Assembly (NCBI GenBank): GCA_016764715.1
Contig: JAESRJ010000029.1
Coordinates: 1-5,237 of the forward strand
Source of the DNA: Kordiimonadaceae bacterium
GTDB lineage: Bacteria > Pseudomonadota > Alphaproteobacteria > Sphingomonadales > Kordiimonadaceae
Reading direction: 5' to 3'
DNA: 5,237 nt
In this document: positions 1 through 5,237 of the stretch, in pieces
Layout of the letters: every line of letters begins with the position of its first letter
How positions within the stretch are numbered: position 1 is the first letter of the stretch
Notes under the pieces: generated by a model
Told to the model about the DNA's origin: nothing
Database searches by the model: none
The model's input: only the letters and a program-made list of their open reading frames with translations
Program-made: the position numbers and the translations under genes

Positions 1-39
1 CGAGTCTAGCAAGAACATTATATCAAGAAACAAGTCCAT
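1..39 (-). CDS. Second ABC permease of the BMP-type nucleoside importer, N-terminal fragment
   Basis: Only the first 13 codons are visible (MDLFLDIMFLLDS); the gene runs off the left edge. The ATG at 39-37 shares its A with the TGA stop of the preceding permease, giving TGATG. A good Shine-Dalgarno sequence lies inside the end of that gene (AAGGGAG on the minus strand, plus-strand 49-55), nine bases before the ATG. BMP-type importers normally have two different permeases encoded side by side, and the second commonly begins with a short hydrophobic stretch of this kind. The identity rests on this position and the short N-terminus, so it is an inference, though a strong one. It would pair with the first permease to form the membrane channel. 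Confidence 0.75.
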   Translation of the reverse strand, partial: MDLFLDIMFLLDS

Positions 40-1163
40 CAGATCGTGCTCCCTTTATTGACCATTGAGAAAACCTTCGCCACTGGTGTTCGGAAAAGGT
101 GCGGCATAGCCCCGGCAAACAAAATAACAAGCCCCTGGATCACGATAATGAAATCGCGTTGAATAGACGGCATTTCAAAGGCCAACTCGGCCCCGCCCTG
201 ATACAAGGCCCCAAACAACAGGGCGGCAATAACAATGCCCACAGGGTGATTACGCCCCATGAAAGCAACCGCGATACCAACAAAACCGTACCCAAGTGTG
301 AAGTTTCCTATCAAACGGTGCTGCTCACCTAAAAGCTCGTTCAGCCCCATCATGCCCGCGAGGGCACCTGAAATCATCAATGCGTAAATTGTCATGCGAG
401 AAACCGATATTCCGGCAAACCGGGCGGCACTTGGGTTTTGCCCAGCGACCCGCAACTCGAAACCAAACCGCGTACGCCAAAGCAAAAACCAAAATGCCAC
501 GGCACAAACCAGAGCGATCAGCAGCGAGACATTCATCGGCCCTTCTTCAAACTGATACCCGACCATGCCCAGCAGCTCATGAATACCAGACAAAGAAACG
601 GTATCAGGGAAATCAGCGCTTTCCTGCATTTGGCCACCAGGGCGTTGCAAGGGGCCTACTAACAAATACCCCAAGAAAGCGGATGCAATAAAATTGAACA
701 TGATTGTCGTAATAACAATGTGGCTCCCGCGCTTTGCTTGCAGGTATGCAGGCAAAAACGCCCATGCTGCTCCGAACGCCATCGACGCTATAATTGCAAG
801 TAGTATGGACAAAAGCGGCGACATGCCGATGAACTGAAAACCAGCGAAGGCAAACACCGCAAGCGTAAGGCCCAGCCCGCCCATCATTGCCTGCCCTTCA
901 CCGCCAATATTGAAGTGCCCTGCATGAAAAGCAATAGACACAGCAAGCCCGGTAAAAATGAAATTGGTTGCATAATAAAGGCTGTAACTGATGCCTTCCT
1001 GAAAACCAAAAGCGCCCTCTACAAGCAGCGACAGCACTTGAAAAGGGTCTTCCCCCAGCCCAAAAACCACAAGGCCAGAAACGACGAATGCGGCTACCAA
1101 ATTCAGTACCGGCAACAGAATACTCTCTGCCCACCAGGGTAATTTATTTGCGCCCGCCGCCAT
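39..1163 (-). CDS. BMP-family nucleoside ABC transporter, permease subunit 1 (BPD_transp_2 type)
   Basis: This 374-residue inner-membrane protein is expected to form half of the translocation channel for nucleosides. Roughly nine to ten hydrophobic segments can be read, near residues 15-37, 64-80, 92-112, 115-137, 147-170, 211-229, 256-275, 289-302, 305-325 and 337-354. Motifs typical of branched-chain/ribose/BMP-type permeases are present: FNIGGEGQ at 84-91, TIMFNFIA at 153-160, and a cytoplasmic loop at 231-253 with GQNPSAARFAGI, the likely contact with the ATPase. YGFVGIAVAFMGRNHP at 292-307 also fits the family. The start is supported by GGGGA (plus-strand 1171-1175) seven bases before the ATG, and by the one-base overlap with the ATPase stop (TAATG). 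Length is normal for the larger permease of such systems. The exact substrate cannot be read from this subunit; its operon partners point to nucleosides. Confidence 0.93.
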   Translation of the reverse strand: MAAGANKLPWWAESILLPVLNLVAAFVVSGLVVFGLGEDPFQVLSLLVEGAFGFQEGISYSLYYATNFIFTGLAVSIAFHAGHFNIGGEGQAMMGGLGLTLAVFAFAGFQFIGMSPLLSILLAIIASMAFGAAWAFLPAYLQAKRGSHIVITTIMFNFIASAFLGYLLVGPLQRPGGQMQESADFPDTVSLSGIHELLGMVGYQFEEGPMNVSLLIALVCAVAFWFLLWRTRFGFELRVAGQNPSAARFAGISVSRMTIYALMISGALAGMMGLNELLGEQHRLIGNFTLGYGFVGIAVAFMGRNHPVGIVIAALLFGALYQGGAELAFEMPSIQRDFIIVIQGLVILFAGAMPHLFRTPVAKVFSMVNKGSTI

Positions 1164-2716
1164 TACGAGTTCCCCGCATTGGCAGCTTGGTCCACACGTT
1201 GGCCCGCCATCATAAGCCCGAGCGTACGCTCATCAGCTTCCTCAACTGGCATTACGCCAATAACTTCGCCTTCACACATCACAGCGATGCGGTCAGAGAT
1301 CGCCAGCAGCTCATCAAGATCCGCAGACACGACAAGCAGTGCTTTCCCTGCGTTTCTAAGCTCTGTGATCTGATCATGAATTTTCGTTACAGCACCAATA
1401 TCTACCCCGCGCGTCGGCTGGCCGATAACCATCAGCTGCGGGTTTCGAGCAATTTCGCGGGCAATAACTATCTTTTGTTGATTACCACCAGAGAAAGACC
1501 CAATAGACAGGCTCGGGTTACGCGGCCGCACATCCTGGCTTTCGAAATATTCATCAGCCCTAGCGGCGATATCTTTCAGCTTCAATATGCCAAACCTGCT
1601 GAAGCTTGGCTCACGCTGGTAGCCCAGCATGATATTGTCACGCGCAGACATACTTTCCACGACACCGGTTTTTAGCCTGTCTTCCGCCACATGCGCCATA
1701 CCCATTCGCCTGAGCGAAATAGGGTCGGTACTCACACCGTGCGCATTCACAACAACGTCTGACATTTCGATGCTGCCCGCGGACACTTTGCGGAGGCCAG
1801 TGACCACTTCGAGCAATTCCGTCTGGCCGTTCCCTGCCACGCCTGCGATGCCGAGAACCTCACCGTCATACACCTCTAGCGATATCGCCTTCAGTGCAGG
1901 CTGCTTCTGGTCGTTACTGCAGCTCACGGCTTTTAGAGCGAGGCGTAATTTGTGCTCTTTGTACTTTTCGCGAGCGACTTCTCGCACAACTTTGGCACCA
2001 ACCATAAGCTCCGCCAGCTCTTCCGCGGAAGTCTCTGTTGTCTTCCGAGTAGCCACTACTTTGCCCGCACGAATAACCGTAACATCGTCTGTGATGGCCA
2101 TAATTTCGTGTAGCTTGTGAGTTACGAACAGAACCGTTTTACCCTGCCCCTTCAAAAGCTTGATCAGAGCAAAAAGCTGGTCACATTCCTGCGGCGTTAA
2201 CACAGCCGTTGGCTCATCAAGGATCAGGGTTTCAGCGCCTTTATAAAGCGCCTTCAGTATTTCAGCGCGCTGCCGCACACCCACGGCCAAATTCTCAACT
2301 GGCTCATCAAGCGGCAGGTTAAACCCAAATTTATCTTCCAGCTCTAGCAGCACAACACGGGCTCTTGCCTTGGCTTGATCCAGATTGCGGCTGCCTTCAG
2401 CGCCGAGAATGATATTTTCCAAAACGGTGAAAGGCTCAACAAGCATGAAATGCTGGTGAACCATGCCAACACCCTTGGCCATCGCAGCGGCCGGGTCAGC
2501 AAATTTTATGCTTTCGCCGTCAACCAGTATCTCGCCGTCATCAGGCGTATAAAGCCCAAACAACATCTTCAGCAACGTTGATTTCCCAGCCCCATTTTCA
2601 CCGACAATACCGTGCACAGACCCGGACGCAATCTGCATGCTGATACGGTCATTTGCACGGACCTCGCCAAAGCGTTTGCTAAGGTCCCGTGTTTCAATGG
2701 CAAGAGGTTTGGTCAT
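1163..2716 (-). CDS. BMP-family nucleoside ABC transporter, double ATP-binding protein
   Basis: A 517-residue cytoplasmic ATPase with two nucleotide-binding domains in one chain, as in sugar and nucleoside importers of the RbsA/YufO type. Domain 1 (about 5-245) looks complete: Walker A GENGAGKST at 39-47, Q-loop Q88, signature LAVGVRQR at 143-150, Walker B LILDEP at 164-169 and switch H200. Domain 2 (about 258-505) is degenerate: its P-loop has Gln where the lysine should be (GVAGNGQTE, 292-300), its Walker B reads VIGQP with Gln433 in place of the catalytic glutamate, and its switch position reads SAD (464-466) with no histidine. Its signature FSGGNQQ (408-414) is intact. This asymmetry is usual in the family, so one competent ATP site per heteromeric pair is expected. 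The ATG lies 15 bases after the binding-protein stop. The only Shine-Dalgarno-like bases (AGGG, 2730-2733) are distant and fall partly in a hairpin, so coupling to the upstream gene is likely. Confidence 0.96.
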   Translation of the reverse strand: MTKPLAIETRDLSKRFGEVRANDRISMQIASGSVHGIVGENGAGKSTLLKMLFGLYTPDDGEILVDGESIKFADPAAAMAKGVGMVHQHFMLVEPFTVLENIILGAEGSRNLDQAKARARVVLLELEDKFGFNLPLDEPVENLAVGVRQRAEILKALYKGAETLILDEPTAVLTPQECDQLFALIKLLKGQGKTVLFVTHKLHEIMAITDDVTVIRAGKVVATRKTTETSAEELAELMVGAKVVREVAREKYKEHKLRLALKAVSCSNDQKQPALKAISLEVYDGEVLGIAGVAGNGQTELLEVVTGLRKVSAGSIEMSDVVVNAHGVSTDPISLRRMGMAHVAEDRLKTGVVESMSARDNIMLGYQREPSFSRFGILKLKDIAARADEYFESQDVRPRNPSLSIGSFSGGNQQKIVIAREIARNPQLMVIGQPTRGVDIGAVTKIHDQITELRNAGKALLVVSADLDELLAISDRIAVMCEGEVIGVMPVEEADERTLGLMMAGQRVDQAANAGNS

Positions 2717-2725
2717 CGAGCTAAA

Positions 2726-2742
2726 CTGGCCCTAATGGCCAG
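2726..2742 (-). other. Hairpin between binding-protein and ATPase genes (candidate mRNA stabiliser or attenuator)
   Basis: On the minus strand the sequence reads CTGGCC, ATTAG, GGCCAG: a perfect six-pair GC-rich stem with a five-base loop. The TAG stop codon of the binding-protein gene is in the loop, and the downstream ATPase ATG is nine bases after the stem. It is followed by TTTAG rather than a long U-run, so it is not a canonical terminator. Hairpins at this place in importer operons are known to protect the upstream binding-protein mRNA and lower expression of the membrane genes. That role here is inferred from position. Confidence 0.55.
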
Positions 2743-3733
2743 AATTCCCGCCAGCAACATCATCAACTATGATTTCGCCAGATACGATCTTGGCGCGGGC
2801 AAGCTCTAATCGTGTTTTCATTTCTTCGGTGATCAGCTCTTTATTGTGCTCATCAACAGCAAAATCGACGCCACCTTCTTTAAGGCCAAGAACCGTAAGG
2901 CCCGGCTTCCAAGTGCCTGCTTTAGCTTCATCCATAGCTTTCTGAACAGCCAGATCAACACGTTTAAGCATGCTGGTCAGCACCGTGCCAGGCGCAATAT
3001 GGTTCTGGTTACTATCAACGCCGATGGCAAATTTCTTCTTGTCTTTAGCTGCCTGAATAACGCCTAGACCAGAAGGGCCAGCCGCCGAGAAAATCACATC
3101 TACACCGCGTGCATACTGTGACTGAGCCATTTCAGAAGCCTTAATCGGGTCATTCCACGCAGCAGGCGTTGTGCCTACGTAATTCTCAACGAACTTCAAG
3201 TCGTCACGCACATACGTGGCACCTTGACGGAACCCACGCTCAAATCGGCGAATCAGAGGAATGTCCATTCCGCCGATAAAACCGATCTTTTTGCTTTCTG
3301 TCTTCATTGCAGCGATCATACCTACAAGAAATGATCCCTCATGTTCCTTGAAAGTAATCGACTGTACATTCGGTAAATCTACAACAGCGTCAATCACGGT
3401 AAATTTTATGTTTGGGTATTTTCTGGCGACGTTACGGACAGCAACAGAATAGCCAACGCCTACAGCAATAATCAGGTCAGCCTTACGGCGGGCAAAACGC
3501 TTGAGCGCCTGCTCATACTGGGTTTCACTGCTGGGCTCAAAGTCTTTATAACTAATGCCGTGCTCGGCTTTAAAGGCCTCAGCACCTACGCGCGCTGCCT
3601 CGTTAAAGCTTTTATCAAACTTACCGCCAATATCGTACAGAAGCACTGGTTTGAAATCATCAGCAATCACTGATCCCGCAAGCATTACACCTGCAGCCAA
3701 ACCAGCACTGACACGCTTAAGCATTTTTTTCAT
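2732..3733 (-). CDS. BMP/PnrA-like nucleoside-binding periplasmic protein of the ABC importer
   Basis: A 333-residue substrate-binding protein. Residues 1-24 form a classical signal peptide: positive start (MKKMLKR), hydrophobic core, and likely cleavage after SVIA before Asp25. There is no lipobox cysteine, so a soluble periplasmic protein is expected rather than the lipoprotein form found in Gram-positives and spirochaetes. Family landmarks are DIGGKFDKSFNEAA (34-47), FKEHEGSFLVG (128-138), GFIGGMDIPLIRRFERGF (151-168), SAAGPSGLGV (216-225), GVDSNQN (238-244) and LTSMLKRVD (252-260). Characterised relatives bind purine and other nucleosides, with the conserved aspartates and aromatics lining the ribose and base pocket. 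Which nucleoside is bound here cannot be told from sequence. It is the first gene of the operon, starting after GGGGAG (plus-strand 3743-3748) nine bases upstream, and is probably the most highly expressed. Some annotations label this family 'basic membrane protein', a historical misnomer. Confidence 0.94.
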   Translation of the reverse strand: MKKMLKRVSAGLAAGVMLAGSVIADDFKPVLLYDIGGKFDKSFNEAARVGAEAFKAEHGISYKDFEPSSETQYEQALKRFARRKADLIIAVGVGYSVAVRNVARKYPNIKFTVIDAVVDLPNVQSITFKEHEGSFLVGMIAAMKTESKKIGFIGGMDIPLIRRFERGFRQGATYVRDDLKFVENYVGTTPAAWNDPIKASEMAQSQYARGVDVIFSAAGPSGLGVIQAAKDKKKFAIGVDSNQNHIAPGTVLTSMLKRVDLAVQKAMDEAKAGTWKPGLTVLGLKEGGVDFAVDEHNKELITEEMKTRLELARAKIVSGEIIVDDVAGGNSGH

Positions 3734-3742
3734 GACTTTTCA

Positions 3743-3748
3743 CTCCCC
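3743..3748 (-). promoter_or_regulatory. Ribosome binding site of the binding-protein gene
   Basis: GGGGAG on the minus strand lies nine bases before the ATG at 3733-3731. It fixes this start codon and is the strongest Shine-Dalgarno in the importer operon, in keeping with high expression of the binding protein. Confidence 0.7.
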
Positions 3749-3773
3749 GATGACGCAAAATCAACCATGTTCC

Positions 3774-3802
3774 TTATGCCCTGATTCCACTTGTGGGCGC
3801 AA
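3774..3802 (-). promoter_or_regulatory. Candidate promoter for the importer operon
   Basis: On the minus strand TTGCGC (3802-3797) is separated by 17 bases from GCATAA (3779-3774). This would start transcription near 3767 and leave a leader of about 34 bases containing the GGGGAG ribosome binding site. The hexamers match the sigma-70 consensus only partly, so this is a candidate chosen by spacing and position. A small dyad, CCAC-TT-GTGG (3787-3796), falls in the spacer. Confidence 0.35.
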
Positions 3803-3805
3803 GGG
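3779..3805. promoter_or_regulatory. Nested imperfect dyad in the divergent region, possible operator
   Basis: Inner arms CCAC (3787-3790) and GTGG (3793-3796) around TT are flanked by outer arms CCCT (3779-3782) and AGGG (3802-3805), with four and five unpaired bases between. It overlaps the candidate promoter of the importer operon, where a repressor would act. The arms are short, so chance cannot be excluded. Confidence 0.25.
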
Positions 3806-3823
3806 AACCAGAGCGAGGACACT

Positions 3824-3851
3824 TGGTCAACCATTTTTGACACTTTAGTCA
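3824..3851. promoter_or_regulatory. Possible regulatory cluster: TGGTCAACCA dyad, perfect TTGACA and TGAC-N6-GTCA
   Basis: TGGT-CA-ACCA (3824-3833) is followed at once by TTGACA (3837-3842), a perfect sigma-70 -35 hexamer on the plus strand. TGAC (3838-3841) and GTCA (3848-3851) form an inverted pair around six bases. No good -10 hexamer lies 16-18 bases downstream of the TTGACA (the sequence there is TTCGACA), so calling it the upp promoter is uncertain. It could instead be part of a protein-binding site. Confidence 0.25.
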
Positions 3852-3867
3852 GGATTCGTTCGACAAC

Positions 3868-3895
3868 AGGCATATAAAGGCTTATTAGGCTATAA
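3868..3895 (+). repeat. Three tandem 9-10 bp repeats, AGGC-TATAA, upstream of upp
   Basis: Copies are AGGCATATAA (3868-3877), AGGCTTATT (3878-3886) and AGGCTATAA (3887-3895). AGGC recurs at 10- and 9-base steps, about one helical turn, so all copies face the same side of the DNA. The array ends 13 bases before the upp Shine-Dalgarno (AGAAGG, 3909-3914). Two copies contain TATAA and could supply a -10 element (TATAAA at 3873-3878 or 3891-3896), though no convincing -35 partners them. The array may be a binding site for a regulator, a -10 region, or both. Confidence 0.45.
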
Positions 3896-3921
3896 AACGG
3901 GGTTCCACAGAAGGTAATATA

Positions 3922-4560
3922 ATGACGGCATCTGTCACAGTTGTTGACCACCCGCTGGTCCAACACAAATTAACGCTGCTGCGCCGAAAAGAAACAAGCA
4001 CGGCTGAGTTTAGAAAACTACTGCGCGAAATTGGTTTGTTTTTGGGGTATGAGGCACTGCGCGATCTGCCGCTTGGCAAAATTATGATCGATACGCCAGT
4101 TTGTCGGATGGAAGCGCCCATTCTTGCCGGCAAAAAACTGACTTTCATTTCGGTTTTGCGCGCCGGTGACGGTTTGCTTGGCCCTATGCTTGATCTCGTG
4201 CCGTCTGCCCGGGTTGGCCAAATTGGTCTGGCGCGAAATGAAGAGACCCTCCAGCCTGAAAAATATTTCTTCAAAGTACCGCGTGATACTGCGGCACGCG
4301 TCAATGTTATCCTTGATCCAATGCTGGCAACCGGACATTCGGCTGTGCGCGCGGTGCAGGAGATGAAAGACATCGGCGCTAAAGATATTCGTTTTGTTTG
4401 CCTCCTTGCTGCTCCTGAGGGTATTAAGACTTTCACGGAAGCACATCCGGACGTGCCGCTTATTACCGCATCAATTGATGAGCGGCTTAATGAGAAGGCT
4501 TATATCGTTCCGGGACTCGGGGATGCCGGTGACCGGTTATTTGGTACCAAAGGGGTTTAA
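3922..4560 (+). CDS. upp: Uracil phosphoribosyltransferase
   Basis: This 212-residue cytoplasmic enzyme joins uracil to PRPP to give UMP and pyrophosphate, the direct route of uracil salvage. The family features are all present: N-terminal [19 protein letters not shown] (9-27), [10 protein letters not shown] (77-86) for the pyrophosphate/ribose region, PRPP loop [13 protein letters not shown] (129-141), LLAAPEGI (161-168), [12 protein letters not shown] (175-186) and the uracil-binding [16 protein letters not shown] (194-209). Length is that of the normal enzyme. Two variable positions differ from the E. coli form: D83 after LRAG, where E. coli has Leu, and H139 in the PRPP loop, where E. coli has Gly; alphaproteobacterial enzymes vary here. 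The start has AGAAGG (3909-3914) seven bases upstream. It is the first gene of a plus-strand unit divergent from the nucleoside importer, which fits a shared salvage role. Confidence 0.97.
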   Translation: MTASVTVVDHPLVQHKLTLLRRKETSTAEFRKLLREIGLFLGYEALRDLPLGKIMIDTPVCRMEAPILAGKKLTFISVLRAGDGLLGPMLDLVPSARVGQIGLARNEETLQPEKYFFKVPRDTAARVNVILDPMLATGHSAVRAVQEMKDIGAKDIRFVCLLAAPEGIKTFTEAHPDVPLITASIDERLNEKAYIVPGLGDAGDRLFGTKGV

Positions 4561-4565
4561 GACAC

Positions 4566-5120
4566 ATGACAGTTATTAAAAAATACGTAACCGCTCAGGA
4601 ATTGCTCGACGACTCCTTCGAGCTCGGTTTGCAAATTCTGAAAAGCGAATTCCGCCCGAAGTTTATCGTTGGCGTATGGCGTGGCGGCACCCCAACAGGG
4701 ATCGCAGTTCAGGAAATTCTGGATTATTACGGCGTTGATACCGACCATATTGCTATTCGCACCTCCAGCTACATTGGCATGCAGCAGCAAAAGGAAGTGA
4801 AAGTTCACGGCTTTGAATATATCGTCAATAACATCAATGCTGACGACAGCCTCTTGATCGTTGACGATGTGTTTGATAGTGGCCGTTCAATTGCTGCCAT
4901 TATTTCGCACCTTCGGGAAAAATGCCGCCGCAACACGCCGGAAACCATCAAAATTGCGACTGTGTTCTATAAGCCAGCCCGCAACGTGACCGAACATGAG
5001 CCCGATTTCTACTGCCACGAGACAGATGACTGGCTTGTTTTCCCGCATGAGCTCTCGGACATGACCAAAGAAGAGATTAAAGAGCATAAGGGCCTGTCCC
5101 TGCCTGAGATCGAGATTTAA
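4566..5120 (+). CDS. Type I phosphoribosyltransferase, probable purine (hypoxanthine/guanine/xanthine) salvage enzyme
   Basis: A 184-residue cytoplasmic protein of the PRT type I fold, predicted to convert a purine base and PRPP to a nucleotide. The PRPP motif LLIVDDVFDSGRSI (96-109) carries the paired acidic residues D100 and D101. An early loop VGVWRGGTPTGIAVQE (35-50) matches the PPi-binding loop of xanthine/hypoxanthine-type transferases. The C-terminal region has KPARN (136-140), then PDFYCHETDDWLVFPHEL (146-163), whose Asp-Asp-Trp sits where purine transferases stack the base. The likely ribosome binding site AGGGG (4551-4555) is inside the end of upp, and the gene starts five bases after upp stops, so the two are surely cotranscribed. 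Base preference is not readable from sequence. It is not the classic Hpt (its loop is VFDSG) nor an obvious E. coli-type Gpt. A regulatory role is less likely given the intact motifs. Confidence 0.85.
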   Translation: MTVIKKYVTAQELLDDSFELGLQILKSEFRPKFIVGVWRGGTPTGIAVQEILDYYGVDTDHIAIRTSSYIGMQQQKEVKVHGFEYIVNNINADDSLLIVDDVFDSGRSIAAIISHLREKCRRNTPETIKIATVFYKPARNVTEHEPDFYCHETDDWLVFPHELSDMTKEEIKEHKGLSLPEIEI

Positions 5121-5136
5121 TCACGTTCCCTTGTTT

Positions 5137-5160
5137 TGCCATCGCTTCCGAGCGGTGGCA
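5137..5160 (+). terminator. Strong hairpin after the second phosphoribosyltransferase gene; U-tract absent
   Basis: TGCCATCGCT (5137-5146) pairs with AGCGGTGGCA (5151-5160) around a TCCG loop: ten pairs including one G-U wobble. The wobble pairs only in plus-strand RNA, so the structure belongs to the transcript of the upp unit. The following sequence is C-rich (CACCCCACTTCC) rather than U-rich, so intrinsic termination is doubtful. It may mark a Rho-dependent end, protect the mRNA 3' end, or partially separate the next gene. Confidence 0.4.
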
Positions 5161-5195
5161 CACCCCACTTCCGACTATGCCTCAAAGGATCTGCT

Positions 5196-5237
5196 ATGAC
5201 GTACGAAGCCGTTCAAGCCTGTGCTGCCCATATTAAA
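5196..5237 (+). CDS. N-terminal fragment of a further gene, product uncertain (possibly nucleoside salvage)
   Basis: An ATG at 5196 follows AAAGGA (5184-5189) with a six-base gap, and the frame stays open for 14 codons to the window end (MTYEAVQACAAHIK). It lies 75 bases after the preceding gene in the same direction. The short N-terminus, an amphipathic start ending in HIK, resembles that of purine-nucleoside phosphorylases, whose glycine-rich phosphate loop would follow soon after, and such a gene would fit this locus. Fourteen residues are too few to decide, so this is a guess from context. A deaminase or another salvage enzyme is equally possible. Confidence 0.6.
   Translation, partial: MTYEAVQACAAHIK

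Noticed and set aside
1088..1675. A 195-codon plus-strand open frame opposite the permease and ATPase genes
   Set aside because: It lies antisense across the junction of two clearly conserved genes, has no recognisable domain and its composition is that of a shadow frame.
2170..2720. Degenerate second ATP site of the ABC ATPase considered as a sign of gene decay
   Set aside because: The degenerate residues are in the C-terminal domain (encoded to the left, about 1200-1950), the frame is intact, and loss of the lysine and glutamate there is normal for BMP-type double ATPases.
3555..3848. A 97-codon plus-strand frame running from the binding-protein gene into the intergenic region
   Set aside because: Most of it is antisense to the signal peptide and N-terminal domain of the binding protein; low-complexity composition and no plausible start signal.
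3918..3923. A perfect TATAAT on the plus strand
   Set aside because: It overlaps the upp start codon, too late to serve as the upp promoter, and arises from the Shine-Dalgarno spacer plus ATG.
3730..3966. A 78-codon minus-strand frame spanning the divergent intergenic region
   Set aside because: It has no ribosome binding site, overlaps the importer promoter and leader and the upp start, and shows no protein family feature.
3944..3966. Inverted pair TTGACCA / TGGTCCAA at the start of upp
   Set aside because: It encodes the conserved DHPLVQHK residues of upp, needs a bulge, and is best explained by coding constraint.
3885..4436. A 183-codon minus-strand frame opposite upp
   Set aside because: upp on the other strand is unmistakable; this frame is rich in Arg and Ser with no motif and reflects the codon pattern of upp.

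Overview
The window holds a compact nucleoside and nucleobase salvage locus from a bacterium, most likely an alphaproteobacterium. That assignment is an inference. It rests on the style of the uracil phosphoribosyltransferase (its N-terminus with [10 protein letters not shown] and KETST, its C-terminus with [12 protein letters not shown]), on the roughly even base composition and on the gene content. No rRNA or other marker gene is present to test it. I see no mobile element, CRISPR array, tRNA or phage gene.

Left part (1-3733, minus strand): a four-gene ABC importer operon of the BMP/PnrA (nucleoside) type. In transcription order it encodes a secreted substrate-binding protein (3733 to 2732), a double ATP-binding protein (2716 to 1163), a first permease (1163 to 39) and the first 13 codons of a second permease (39 to the window edge). 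The last three genes overlap by one base at their stop/start codons (TAATG, TGATG), which suggests translational coupling. The one gap in the operon, between binding protein and ATPase, carries a GC-rich hairpin with the binding-protein stop codon in its loop.

Middle (3734-3921): a 188-base divergent promoter region. It contains a plausible minus-strand promoter with a small dyad in its spacer, a perfect TTGACA, an 8-bp direct repeat, and three tandem copies of a 9-10 bp AGGC-TATAA motif just before the upp ribosome binding site. No regulator gene is in view.

Right part (3922-5237, plus strand): upp (uracil phosphoribosyltransferase), a second phosphoribosyltransferase of probable purine specificity five bases behind it, a 3' hairpin without a U-tract, and the first 14 codons of another gene with a good ribosome binding site.

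Taken together, the importer would bring nucleosides into the cytoplasm. Enzymes outside the window, perhaps beginning with the truncated right-hand gene, would release the bases, and the two transferases would turn uracil and a purine base into nucleotides with PRPP. The protein families are known ones. The less ordinary signals are in the non-coding DNA: the repeats and dyads of the divergent region and the two hairpins. I found no evidence for a wholly new system.
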